DNA from: Devosia sp. 67-54 | Lineage (GTDB): Bacteria > Pseudomonadota > Alphaproteobacteria > Rhizobiales > Devosiaceae | Direction: 5' to 3' | Assembly (NCBI RefSeq): GCF_001899075.1 | Contig: NZ_MKVA01000011.1 | Span: forward strand, 682,001-746,000 | Length of the DNA: 64,000 bases | Translations under genes and position numbers: made by a program | Shown here: one piece after another, positions 36,705 to 45,052 of the stretch | How positions within the stretch are numbered: the first letter of the stretch is position 1 | Layout of the letters: every line of letters starts with the position of its first letter | Notes under the pieces: generated by a model | What the model was told of the DNA's origin: nothing | Databases searched by the model: none | The model's input: the letters and a program-made list of their open reading frames with translations, nothing else

Positions 36705-36749
36705 TTGACAGCCCCGCTTCGGACTGTCTAGACGTAATGTTATAACGTC
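36705..36749 (+). promoter_or_regulatory. znuA promoter with candidate Zur box
   Basis: TTGACA (36705-36710) could pair with TAGACG (36729-36734) at 18 bp. Overlapping and following it is GACGTAATGTTATAACGTC (36731-36749): matching ends GACGT/ACGTC and a perfect GTTATAAC core, close to alphaproteobacterial Zur sites built on TGTTATANTATAACA. Its position lets Zur block both the znu promoter and zur's own. Confidence 0.6.
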
Positions 36750-36786
36750 TTGATCCGTGTTTGACCAGATGGCAAAGGAGCCTCCC

Positions 36787-37671
36787 ATGCGTCGCCTTTT
36801 CGAAATCCTGTCGGCCGCCACCGTCGTGCTTCTGGCTGCGGCATCCGTCCAGCCGGCCGTGGCCGCCGACACGCTCCGGATCGTTGCGGCCGAGAATTTC
36901 TACGGTGACCTCGCGGCGCAGATCGGCGGCAGCCACGTGGCCGTCACCAGCATCATGGCCAACCCCGACGACGACCCGCATCTGTTCGAATCGAGCCCGT
37001 CGACCGCCCGCAGCCTCGCGACCGCCGACATCGTCCTCTACAACGGCGCCGACTACGACCCGTGGATGGACAAGCTGCTGTCCGCAGCCGCCGCGCCCGG
37101 CCGCACCACGCTCGTCGCCGCCGACCTCGTCGGCAGAAAGAGCGGCGACAACCCGCATCTCTGGTACGATCCGGCCACGTTCCCGGCGGTGGCCGCGGCG
37201 CTGGCGGCCGAGCTCGCCAAGCGCGATCCTGCCGATGCCGCCGAGTTCAGTGCCAATCTCGAGACGTTCAACCAGGACTTTGCCACGGCGACGGCCGGCA
37301 TCGCTGCCATCAAGGCGGCGCATGCCGGCGTCAAGGTGACGGCCACCGAACCGGTCTTCGGCTACATGGCGGCGGCGATGGGCCTCGACATGCTCAACCA
37401 GCGCTTCCAGCTCGCGGTGATGAACGAGACCGAGCCGAGCGCCAGCGACGTCGCCGCCTTCGAGGACTCGCTCAAATCCGGCACGGCCAAAATCCTGTTC
37501 TACAACAGCCAGGTGACCGACGAGACCACCACCCGCCTGCTCGCTCTCGCCAACGCGGCCAAGGTGCCGGTGATCGGCGTCACCGAAACCGAGCCGGGGG
37601 GACAGACCATCCAGAGCTGGTTCGCCGGCCAGATCGCGGCGGTGGCCGCGGCCCTCGGAGGGACCTCGTGA
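36787..37671 (+). CDS. znuA: Zinc/manganese ABC transporter binding protein ZnuA-like
   Basis: A 294-residue cluster A-I binding protein. The signal peptide ends near AVAA (about 27), and the mature protein starts DTLRIVAAENFYGDLAAQIGG. Ligand candidates are His in DDDPHLFESSP and DNPHLWYDP. At the third position the usual His is Glu (ATEPVFGYMAA), and a final acidic site lies in NETEPSASD. The charged His-rich loop of E. coli ZnuA is missing. Its place beside Zur and the Zur box argues for zinc, but the ligand set leaves manganese open. AAAGGAG precedes the ATG by 9 bp. Confidence 0.85.
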   Translation: MRRLFEILSAATVVLLAAASVQPAVAADTLRIVAAENFYGDLAAQIGGSHVAVTSIMANPDDDPHLFESSPSTARSLATADIVLYNGADYDPWMDKLLSAAAAPGRTTLVAADLVGRKSGDNPHLWYDPATFPAVAAALAAELAKRDPADAAEFSANLETFNQDFATATAGIAAIKAAHAGVKVTATEPVFGYMAAAMGLDMLNQRFQLAVMNETEPSASDVAAFEDSLKSGTAKILFYNSQVTDETTTRLLALANAAKVPVIGVTETEPGGQTIQSWFAGQIAAVAAALGGTS

Positions 37672-38474
37672 GCGCCATCGCCTTCGATGGGGTGAGCATC
37701 ACGCTCGGCGACCGCGCCGTGCTCGCCGACGTGTCGCTGGCCATTGCGCCCGGCGAGTTCGTCGGCGTGCTCGGGCCCAATGGCGCCGGCAAGACCACGA
37801 TGATGCGCGCTATCCTCGGGCTCACGCCCGTCTCCGGCGGCCGCATCGAGGTGCTCGGCGCGCCGCCGCGCCGCGGCAATCCGGCCATCGGCTACGTCCC
37901 GCAATTCCGCCGCACGCCGCTGCCGCCCGGCATCACCGGCGAGGAACTGCTGCTCAGCGCCCATCGCGGCGAACGCTGGGGCTTTCCGCTGGCCTCGGCG
38001 AGCGATCGCACGGCGGTGGCCGAGGCGCTGGCCCGCGTCGGCGCCGCCGATCTCGCCCGCCGGTCCGTCGCCCAGCTTTCGGGCGGCGAGCGCCAGCGCC
38101 TGTTCATTGCCCAGGCGGTGGTCGGCCGGCCGCAATTGCTGCTGCTCGACGAGCCGCTGATCAGCCTCGACCCGGCGCGACAGCGCGCCATCGTCGAGCT
38201 GGTGCGGGGCCTCAGCCGCGAGTTGGGCGTCGCCGTGCTGTTTTCCGCGCACGAGGTCAATCCGCTGCTCGGCGCTATCGACAAGGTGCTGTATCTGGGC
38301 GGCGGCCGCGCCGCCATCGGCACCGTCGACCAGGTGGTCAACGACAAGGTGCTGACCGCCCTCTACCGCACGCCGGTGCGCGTCATCCGCGCCGACGGCC
38401 ACGTCTTCGTGCACTCCGAAGCCGGCGCGCTCGACGGTCACGACCCGCACGACCACCACGAGCACGCGCACTGA
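37668..38474 (+). CDS. znuC: Zinc ABC transporter ATP-binding protein ZnuC
   Basis: A 268-residue ABC ATPase: Walker A GPNGAGKTT (about 38-46), signature LSGGERQRL and Walker B LLLLDEPLISLD. It ends in a His/Asp-rich tail (HDPHDHHEHAH) that probably binds metal. The start is GTG at 37668 overlapping the znuA stop (GTGA). It drives transport with ZnuB 2 bp downstream. Confidence 0.92.
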   Translation: MSAIAFDGVSITLGDRAVLADVSLAIAPGEFVGVLGPNGAGKTTMMRAILGLTPVSGGRIEVLGAPPRRGNPAIGYVPQFRRTPLPPGITGEELLLSAHRGERWGFPLASASDRTAVAEALARVGAADLARRSVAQLSGGERQRLFIAQAVVGRPQLLLLDEPLISLDPARQRAIVELVRGLSRELGVAVLFSAHEVNPLLGAIDKVLYLGGGRAAIGTVDQVVNDKVLTALYRTPVRVIRADGHVFVHSEAGALDGHDPHDHHEHAH

Positions 38475-38476
38475 CC

Positions 38477-39262
38477 ATGGACATCTTCGCCTACGAGTTC
38501 ATGCGCAACGCCTTCGCCGCCTCCACCATCGTCGCGGTGGTCGCCGGCGCCATCGGCTATTTCCTGGTGCTGCGCGGCGAGACCTTCGCCGGCCACGCGC
38601 TGTCGCATGTCGGCTTCGCCGGCGCCACCGGCGCGGTACTGCTCGGCCTGTCGCCGTTTGTCGGCCTCACCGCCTTTACGCTGCTTGCCGGCCTCGGCAT
38701 CTCCGTCGTCGGACAGCGCGCCAACCGCGACGTCGCCATCGGCATCGTGCTGACCCTGTCGCTCGGGCTCGGCCTGCTGTTCCTGCATTTTTACACTGCC
38801 TATGCCGGCATGGCGACCAGCCTGCTGTTCGGCAACGTGCTGGGCATCGGCCAGCAGACGGTGTGGCTGCTGCTCGGCATGGCCGCGGTGACGCTGGCCG
38901 GCCTCGCGCTCATCAGCCGCCCGCTGCTGTTCGCCAGCCTGCAGCCCGAGCTGGCCGAAGCGCGCGGCGTGCCGCTGCGGCGCCTGTCGGCGCTGTTCAT
39001 GCTGATCGTCGCGCTGGCGACCGCCCAGGCCATCCAGATCGTTGGCGTGCTGCTGGTCTTTGCCTTGATGGTGGCGCCCGCCGCTGCCGCGCTGCGTCTC
39101 ACCCGCCGCTTCCTCAGCGGCTTCCTGCTCGCCATCGGCCTTGCCGTCGGCATCGCCTGGCTCAGCCTGCTGCTCGCCTATGTCACCGACTGGCCCACCA
39201 GCTTCTGGATCACCGGCCTGGGCGGTCTCGCCTACGCCCTCAGCCACCTGCGGCGGCTGTGA
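38477..39262 (+). CDS. znuB: Zinc ABC transporter permease ZnuB
   Basis: A 261-residue permease with about eight helices. It starts MDIFAYEFMRNAFAASTIVA and carries the family segment VLRGETFAGHALSHVGFAGA near residues 31-50. Its ATG follows the znuC stop by 2 bp. It is the last znu gene and converges with cobO, whose stop is 7 bp away, so transcripts from the two operons may collide. Confidence 0.92.
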   Translation: MDIFAYEFMRNAFAASTIVAVVAGAIGYFLVLRGETFAGHALSHVGFAGATGAVLLGLSPFVGLTAFTLLAGLGISVVGQRANRDVAIGIVLTLSLGLGLLFLHFYTAYAGMATSLLFGNVLGIGQQTVWLLLGMAAVTLAGLALISRPLLFASLQPELAEARGVPLRRLSALFMLIVALATAQAIQIVGVLLVFALMVAPAAAALRLTRRFLSGFLLAIGLAVGIAWLSLLLAYVTDWPTSFWITGLGGLAYALSHLRRL

Positions 39263-39269
39263 GCATCGC

Positions 39270-39911
39270 CTAGAACTCGATTCCGGCCTGTGCCTTCACC
39301 CCCGAACGGAACGGGTGCTTGATCTCGGTCATCTCCGTCACCAGGTCGGCGATCTCGATCAGCTCCTCGCGTGCATTGCGGCCGGTGACGATCACGTGCA
39401 GGTCGCGCGGCTTGTTGCGCAGCACCTCCAGCACCTCCTCGAGCGGCAGATATTCATAGCGCAGCACGATGTTGAGCTCGTCGAGCAGCACCATCTTGTA
39501 GCCCGGATCGGCAATCATCTGCTTGGCCATCTCCCACGCCGCCCGCGCCGCCGCGATGTCGCGCTGGCGGTCCTGCGTGTCCCAGGTGAAGCCCTCGCCC
39601 ATGGCCTTGATCGTCACCTGCTCGGGATAATTCTCGAGGATGTCGCGCTCGCCCGTGCCCCAGGCGCCCTTGACGAACTGCACCACGCCCACCTTGAAGC
39701 CGTGCCCGATGGCGCGGAACACCATGCCGAACGCCGCCGTCGACTTGCCCTTGCCCTTGCCGGTATGCACGATCAAGAGGCCGCGTTCCTCGGTCTTGGT
39801 GGCGAGCATGCGGGTGCGCGCCTCCTTCTTCTTGCGCATCTTTTCGGCGTGATACGCGTCGCGCTCCGCCTCGCTCATCAGGTCGGTCTTCTTGGGCTGC
39901 CTGTCGCTCAT
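39270..39911 (-). CDS. cobO: Corrinoid adenosyltransferase CobO
   Basis: A 213-residue CobA/CobO/BtuR-type enzyme with Walker A HTGKGKGKSTAAFG (about 45-58) and the later MVLLDELNIVLRYEYL. It transfers the adenosyl group from ATP to the cobalt of cob(I)yrinate diamide, late in B12 synthesis. The ATG at 39911 has GGAGG five bases upstream; an in-frame TTG four codons earlier is rejected. It is the third gene of the riboswitch-led cobW-cobN-cobO operon. Confidence 0.93.
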   Translation of the reverse strand: MSDRQPKKTDLMSEAERDAYHAEKMRKKKEARTRMLATKTEERGLLIVHTGKGKGKSTAAFGMVFRAIGHGFKVGVVQFVKGAWGTGERDILENYPEQVTIKAMGEGFTWDTQDRQRDIAAARAAWEMAKQMIADPGYKMVLLDELNIVLRYEYLPLEEVLEVLRNKPRDLHVIVTGRNAREELIEIADLVTEMTEIKHPFRSGVKAQAGIEF

Positions 39912-39927
39912 CACATCCTCCAAACTC

Positions 39928-42900
39928 TCAGTCGTTCCGCGTGGCAGCCGGGTGAGGGGCCGTGAGATACTGGAACGCCGAATTGCTCCGCGGCACCCAA
40001 TAGCCGCGCCGCCGCGCCTCGTTGAATTTGTCGATCAGCTCGTCATAGCCGAAGCGGTTGTTGGCGATGAGGAAGGCCCGAATCGCCTCGTCCTCGACGA
40101 ACGCCTCGAACGCCAGGTCGAAATGGTGCGTCTTGACCGCGCCCGTGGTCGCCGCGAAGGCAAACATGTAGTCCACCGTGGCGATGATCTCGAAGGCGCC
40201 CTTGTAGCCGTGCCGCTTCACCCCGGCGATCCATTTGGGGTTGACCACGCGGCCGCGCATCACGCGCGAGATTTCTTCCTCGAGCGTGCGCGCCACCGGC
40301 CGCTCCGGCCGCGAATGGTCGTTGTGGTAGGCGAGGGGGCGCCGCCCCGTCAGGCTCTCGGCGGTCGCCACCAGCCCGCCCTCGAACTGGTAGTAGTCGT
40401 CGCTGTCGAGCAGATCGTGCTCGCGATTGTCCTGGTTGTGCACCACCGCCTCGATGTCGCCCAGCCGCGCCGCAAAGCGCGCCAGCTCCGGCGTGCCGGC
40501 GGCATGCGCGCCATAGGCGTACTGCCCCCAATTGAGGAAGGCGCGCCCGAGGTCGGCCTTGCTCTCCCACATGCCGGAGTCGATCAGCGCCTGCAGCCCC
40601 GCGCCATACGCGCCGGGCTTGCTGCCGAACACCCGGTGCCCCGCCGCCAGCGCCGCTTCGGCTTCGCTCCTGCCCTCGCGCATCAGCTCCAGCGCGTCCG
40701 AGCGCATGCGCGCCGCGATCGGATTGTCGCCCGCCGGCTCGTCCAGTGCGCCGATGGCGCGGATGGCCTTGTCGAACAGCCCGATCTGCTGCGGGAACGC
40801 GTCGCGGAACAGCCCGGAGATGCGCAGCGTCACGTCCACCCGCGGCCGGCCGAGCCTGGCCAGCGGCACGATCTCGTAGCCCGAGGGCCTGAGTGAGGAG
40901 GGGTCCCACACCGGCTTCGCGCCGATGAAGGCTAGCGCCTGCGCGATGTCGTCGCCGCCGGTCCGCATGTTCGACGTGCCCCAGACGCTCAGCGCCAGCG
41001 ATCGCAGCGCCACGCCGTGATCCTGGAAATGCCGCGCCAGCACCGCCTCGGCCGATTTGCGCCCCAGCTCCCACGCCGTCGGCGTCGGGATGGCGCGGTT
41101 GTCGACCGAATAGAAATTGCGCCCTGTTGGCAGCACGTCGAGCCGCCCGCGCGACGGCGCCCCGCTCGGCCCCGGCCTGACGAATTTGCCGTCGAGCCCG
41201 TCAAGCAGCGCCGCGACCTCCGCCGGCCCCGACGCCCGGAGCCGTGGCCGCATCACCGTCTCGACCGCCGCCAGCACCGCCGCCGACGCCGGACCCGGGG
41301 CAGGGGCGGCTCCCTCGATCATTGCCGCCGCCAACTCCTCCAGCCGCTCCACCACATCGCCGATGCTGCGCAGGCGGCCCCCACCCCCTTGCGGGGAGGG
41401 GCTGGGGGTGGGGGCCACATCCACCGGCCCAAAGTCCGGCCCCGTCCACTCATCCCCCAGCCCCGCCGTCAGCGGATCAACCCCGAGCTTCAGATCGTCC
41501 GCCAGCGCCCGGATCAGCGACTGATCCGGCGCGCGCTCCCCGCGCGGCACCCGCGCCAGCGCCGCCAGCAGGTCGCGCTCCAGCCGCCCCGCCGGCGATT
41601 GCCCGAACACATGCAGCCCGTCGCGGATCTGCGCTTCCTTCAGATCGCAGAGGAAGGTGTCGATCGCCTTCAACGCCTCGCTCTCGTCGTCCGGCAGGCC
41701 GATGTCGCGGTCGAGCCGCGCATCGCGCGTGAAGTCGAGAATGCGCCGCCTGAGGTGTGAGAGCCGCCGCCGGTCCATGCCGCTCGCCGCGTAATATTCG
41801 TCGAGCAGCGCTTCGAGATCCTTCAGCGGTCCGTAGGTCTCGGCCCGCGTCAGCGGCGGCACCAGATGGTCGATGATCACCGCGCCCGTCCGCCGCTTCG
41901 CCTGCGTGCCCTCGCCGGGGTCGTTGACGATGAACGGATAAAGATGCGGCAGCTCGCCCCACAGCAGCCCCGGATAGGAGGTCGCATCGAGCGCCGTCGC
42001 CTTGCCCGGCAGCCATTCCAGCGAGCCGTGCTTGCCGTTGTGGATCAGCGCCTCGGCGCCGAATTCGTGCTTCAGCCACAGATACGACGCCACATAGGCA
42101 TGCGGCGGCGCCAGATCCGGATCGTGATACGCTGCTGCGTCGTCGCGATCGTAGCCACGCGCCGGCTGCAGCAGCACCGCCACATGCCCGAAGCGAACCG
42201 CCGGCAGATGGAACGCCGCTCCACGCACGAACGGATCGGCTTCCGCTTCGCCCCAGCGCGCCGTCACCGCTCGCTGCACCGTCTCCGGCAGGCCTGCAAA
42301 CAGCTCGCGATAGCGCGTGAGCGAAAACGGCATGCCGCCCTTGCGCTCGGGATGCGCATTGGTCGGCCCCTGCTGCAACCGCTCGATCAGCGCATTGCCG
42401 TCCGCCGGCACACCCGCGAGCGCATAGCCCGCCGTCTCCAGCGCCCGCAAAATCTCTACCGTCGAGGCCGGTGCGTCATAGCCCACGCCATTGGCCAGCC
42501 GCCCGTCGCGGATCGGATAATTGGCGAGCACCATCGCCACCCTGCGCTCACCGCGCGGCGTCGCGCGCAACTTCACCCAGTTCGCCGCCAGCGACACCGC
42601 ACGCCGCACCCCGTCGGCATCCGGCGCGTAGCTCGACAGCGGGCATTGCGTGCGCGCATGCCACACCGCCTCGGCCTTGTGCCCGACGATCAGCCCGCCG
42701 ATCCGCCCGTCGAGTTCGGGCAGCACGATCTGCATCGCCAGATCCTTGGCGCTCAGCCCCTGGCTGTCGGCCGCCCATTGCACCTGCGGCCGCCCGCCCT
42801 GCACCAGCTGGATCACCGGCGCATCGGTTTCGGCGAAGGGGTTGAGCTTGTCCTCGATCCCGTCGAGCCCCAGCGCAAACCCGGTGAGATTGAGGATCGC

Positions 42901-43713
42901 CTGCGGCTGGTGCGCCGCGAACGCCGCCTTGACGAAGCGCACGCAGGCCGCTTCCTTCAGCGTCGAGATCATCAGCGGCAGCGGCGCGAGCCCCTGCCGT
43001 GCGATCTCGTGATACAGCGCCTCCAGCGTCGCCGTCCCCGCCCCCTCCAGCGCCGCGCGGTAGAACAGCAGCGGCACCGCCGGGCGCTCGCTCGCCGACA
43101 GCTCGAACGTCACCCCAGTCTCAGGCGTCCAATACCCGAAGCGCGGAAACGGCCTGATCTCGCCATCAGCGCCGGCCGGCTCCCCTCCCCCTTGCGGGGA
43201 GGGGCCGGGGGTGGGGGCGACAAGCTCCGTCCCTGCCGCCATCTCGCGCATCAGCCGCAACATCGCGTCGGCATTCTCCGGTCCGCCCGCCGTGAACAGC
43301 GCATGCAGCCGCGTCCACAGCTCCGGCGCCACGGTAGAACGCGATTGCAATATCGGGTCCGGCGTCGCATCTCCCGGCAGCAGCGCCAGCTTGAACTGTC
43401 CCGCCGCCGCCAGCGCCGTGAGCTGGTCCACGCCGTACGGCCAATAGGCCGGCCCGCCCAGCAGCCGCACCACCACCATTTTGGCGTGCGACACCGTCTT
43501 TTCGATCCACAGATCGACCGACAGATTGTGGCTCAGCCGCAGCAGATTGGCACAGCGCAGCTCGTCCGTCGCAGCCCGGTCCGCCGCCCCCGCCAGCAGC
43601 GCCAGCTCGCTGTCCGCCGCCGAGGCGAACACCAGCGGCGCCGGCGATTGCCCGAGGTCGATCGCCTCGCCGTCCTGCTGCAGCGCCCCAGCCTGCGCCG
43701 AGAGCAGGTGCAT
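39928..43713 (-). CDS. cobN: Cobaltochelatase subunit CobN
   Basis: A 1261-residue large subunit of the ATP-dependent cobaltochelatase that inserts cobalt into hydrogenobyrinate a,c-diamide with CobS and CobT in the aerobic pathway. Family landmarks include FVNDPGEGTQAKRRTGAVI-like (PFIVNDPGEGTQAKR), YLWLKHEFGAEALIHNGKHG and NWGQYAYG...HNQDNREHDLLDSDDYYQFEGG. Two family B repeat insertions add low-complexity peptides (about residues 166-178, APTPGPSPQGGG, and about 767-778, APTPSPSPQGGGG). cobS and cobT are not in this window. The ATG overlaps the cobW stop (TGATG); a GTG one codon earlier is possible. Confidence 0.93.
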   Translation of the reverse strand: MHLLSAQAGALQQDGEAIDLGQSPAPLVFASAADSELALLAGAADRAATDELRCANLLRLSHNLSVDLWIEKTVSHAKMVVVRLLGGPAYWPYGVDQLTALAAAGQFKLALLPGDATPDPILQSRSTVAPELWTRLHALFTAGGPENADAMLRLMREMAAGTELVAPTPGPSPQGGGEPAGADGEIRPFPRFGYWTPETGVTFELSASERPAVPLLFYRAALEGAGTATLEALYHEIARQGLAPLPLMISTLKEAACVRFVKAAFAAHQPQAILNLTGFALGLDGIEDKLNPFAETDAPVIQLVQGGRPQVQWAADSQGLSAKDLAMQIVLPELDGRIGGLIVGHKAEAVWHARTQCPLSSYAPDADGVRRAVSLAANWVKLRATPRGERRVAMVLANYPIRDGRLANGVGYDAPASTVEILRALETAGYALAGVPADGNALIERLQQGPTNAHPERKGGMPFSLTRYRELFAGLPETVQRAVTARWGEAEADPFVRGAAFHLPAVRFGHVAVLLQPARGYDRDDAAAYHDPDLAPPHAYVASYLWLKHEFGAEALIHNGKHGSLEWLPGKATALDATSYPGLLWGELPHLYPFIVNDPGEGTQAKRRTGAVIIDHLVPPLTRAETYGPLKDLEALLDEYYAASGMDRRRLSHLRRRILDFTRDARLDRDIGLPDDESEALKAIDTFLCDLKEAQIRDGLHVFGQSPAGRLERDLLAALARVPRGERAPDQSLIRALADDLKLGVDPLTAGLGDEWTGPDFGPVDVAPTPSPSPQGGGGRLRSIGDVVERLEELAAAMIEGAAPAPGPASAAVLAAVETVMRPRLRASGPAEVAALLDGLDGKFVRPGPSGAPSRGRLDVLPTGRNFYSVDNRAIPTPTAWELGRKSAEAVLARHFQDHGVALRSLALSVWGTSNMRTGGDDIAQALAFIGAKPVWDPSSLRPSGYEIVPLARLGRPRVDVTLRISGLFRDAFPQQIGLFDKAIRAIGALDEPAGDNPIAARMRSDALELMREGRSEAEAALAAGHRVFGSKPGAYGAGLQALIDSGMWESKADLGRAFLNWGQYAYGAHAAGTPELARFAARLGDIEAVVHNQDNREHDLLDSDDYYQFEGGLVATAESLTGRRPLAYHNDHSRPERPVARTLEEEISRVMRGRVVNPKWIAGVKRHGYKGAFEIIATVDYMFAFAATTGAVKTHHFDLAFEAFVEDEAIRAFLIANNRFGYDELIDKFNEARRRGYWVPRSNSAFQYLTAPHPAATRND
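41378..41414 (-). repeat. Family B GC-rich palindromic repeat in cobN (copy 1)
   Basis: CCCCCACCCCCTTGCGGGGAGGGG, then CTGGGGGTGGGG. The inner stem is CCCCC/GGGG around TTG and the outer arms are C-run/G-run. It is in frame within cobN and encodes APTPSPSPQGGGG on the coding strand. The five other copies (43181, 51719, 52633, 57118, 57217) all lie in the cobalamin region. Confidence 0.8.
43181..43217 (-). repeat. Family B GC-rich palindromic repeat in cobN (copy 2)
   Basis: TCCCCTCCCCCTTGCGGGGAGGGGCCGGGGGTGGGGG, nearly identical to the copy at 41.4 kb. It is in frame and encodes VAPTPGPSPQGGGEPAG, between the conserved N-terminal domain and PRFGYWTPETG. Insertion positions in the two copies differ, but both are at probable surface loops. 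Confidence 0.8.
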
Positions 43714-44765
43714 CACGCCGGAACGCGGCTCGCGCGCTCCAGGCTCTGCCGGATGGCGTCGTGGTCGAGCGGCGATTCGCCGATCACCACCAGCGCCGTC
43801 TCACGGGCCTCGCCGGGCTTCCACGGCCGGTCGAACCACGCATTGACGCGCGGCCCCACCGCCTGGATGGCGAGTCGCGCCTCGCTGCCCGGCAGCGCCG
43901 CCCAGCCCTTGAGCCGCAGCACGTCGTGCGTGCGGATGGTTTCCTCGATCACCGCCAGCAGTTCGTCGCGGCTCGCCACCCCCGGCAGTGTCACCGCGAA
44001 GGAATCGAAATCGTCGTGCTCGTGCCCTTCGCCACCATGCTCGAGCTCATGCGCGCTGTCGCGGCCCTCGAGATGGTCCTCGCTGCCGATCCCCATGCCC
44101 AGCAGCGCGCCGATATCGACATGCCCGTTCCTGGCCCGGATCACGCCGGTGCCCGGCCGGATTTCGGCGCCGAGACGCGCCTCGACATCGCCCAGCGCAT
44201 CCTCGCCCACGAGGTCGGTCTTGTTGACCACCACGAGGTCGGCGGCGACCAGCTGGTCCTTGAACAATTCACCCAGCGGCGTTGCATGGTCGAGCATCTG
44301 GTCGGCGGCGCGCTGCTTGGCCACCGCCTGCTCGTCGGCGGCGAAGCGGCCCTCGCTCAGCGCCGCCGCGTCCACCACCGTCACCACCCCGTCCACCGTC
44401 ACCTGCGACTTGATCTCGGGCCAGTTGAAGGCGCGGATCAGCGGCTGCGGCAGCGCCAGCCCGCTGGTTTCGATGACGATGTGGTCGGGCTTGTCGTCGC
44501 GCTCGAGCAGCGTCTCCATCGTCGGGATGAAGTCCTCGGCCACGGTGCAGCAGATGCAGCCGTTCGAAAGCTCGATCATGTCCTCCTCGCGGCAATTGTC
44601 GTGCCCGCCCGCCGCGATCACCTCGCGGTCGACGCCCAATTCGCCGAATTCGTTGATGATCAGCGCGATGCGCTTGCCCTTGGCGTGGCCGAGCAGGTGC
44701 TTGACCAGCGTGGTCTTGCCCGCGCCCAGAAAGCCTGTGATCACCGTCACCGGGATCTTGTTCAT
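43713..44765 (-). CDS. cobW: CobW-family cobalt/zinc metallochaperone GTPase
   Basis: A 350-residue G3E GTPase. Walker A GFLGAGKTTLVKHLLGHAKG is at residues 10-29, the metal motif GCICCT near 69-74, and the NKTD base-recognition motif in VVNKTDLVGE. A His/Glu/Asp-rich loop (LEHGGEGHEHDDFD) follows near 240. CobW probably delivers Co2+ to CobNST. The ATG at 44765 has GGAGGG about 8 bp upstream; 43 upstream in-frame codons read into the riboswitch. Confidence 0.93.
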   Translation of the reverse strand: MNKIPVTVITGFLGAGKTTLVKHLLGHAKGKRIALIINEFGELGVDREVIAAGGHDNCREEDMIELSNGCICCTVAEDFIPTMETLLERDDKPDHIVIETSGLALPQPLIRAFNWPEIKSQVTVDGVVTVVDAAALSEGRFAADEQAVAKQRAADQMLDHATPLGELFKDQLVAADLVVVNKTDLVGEDALGDVEARLGAEIRPGTGVIRARNGHVDIGALLGMGIGSEDHLEGRDSAHELEHGGEGHEHDDFDSFAVTLPGVASRDELLAVIEETIRTHDVLRLKGWAALPGSEARLAIQAVGPRVNAWFDRPWKPGEARETALVVIGESPLDHDAIRQSLERASRVPA

Positions 44766-44811
44766 GTGACACCCTCCGTGCGCACGTTGAAGAATGAGCG
44801 TCGAGCTCGCT

Positions 44812-45000
44812 TGTGCCGGCAGGTCTCCTGGCTCGCGGGTCGCTGTGCGCTCCGGCCTTCCCGGCGAAGCATCGCCAGTGGCTGTTCGGTGCACTCGCCG
44901 CTCACAGTTGCGGGGGCAGCCACGGTTTCGGTCCCTGATGGGTACGCCTCACCGCATTCCCTTTTGATCCTCGCGGCCGTCCGGCCTGAGGAACCGACAG
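44812..45000 (-). ncRNA. Cobalamin (AdoCbl) riboswitch
   Basis: On the minus strand, in order: GTCGGTTCC (P1 5' side), AAAAGGGAATGCGGTGAGGC, CCCCCGCAACTGTGAGCGGC, GCCACTGG, GGGAAGGCCGG, and GCGAGCCAGGAGACCTGCCGGC, the B12 box and P1 3' side. These are the conserved cobalamin-riboswitch blocks in correct order and spacing. The SD of cobW (GGAGGG) is about 40 nt downstream, favouring translational or coupled control by B12. Confidence 0.95.
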
Positions 45001-45005
45001 CGCCT

Positions 45006-45034
45006 TCTATTGCGCGCCGCCGGTCCCCGGTCAA
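45006..45034 (-). promoter_or_regulatory. Candidate promoter of the cobW riboswitch transcript
   Basis: On the minus strand TTGACC (45034-45029) is followed 17 bp later by AATAGA (45011-45006), a weak -10. It lies just upstream of the riboswitch 5' end, as required. Confidence 0.35.
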
Positions 45035-45052
45035 TCGGCGTCGGTGCGGCGG

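Noticed and set aside
39928-43713. cobN as two genes or a frameshifted pseudogene because of the low-complexity loops
   Set aside because: The frame is continuous and conserved motifs on both sides of each loop are intact.
41866-44769. A 967-codon plus-strand frame opposite cobN and cobW
   Set aside because: It is antisense to two family-matching genes with coherent motifs; composition and absence of a ribosome-binding site point to a shadow.
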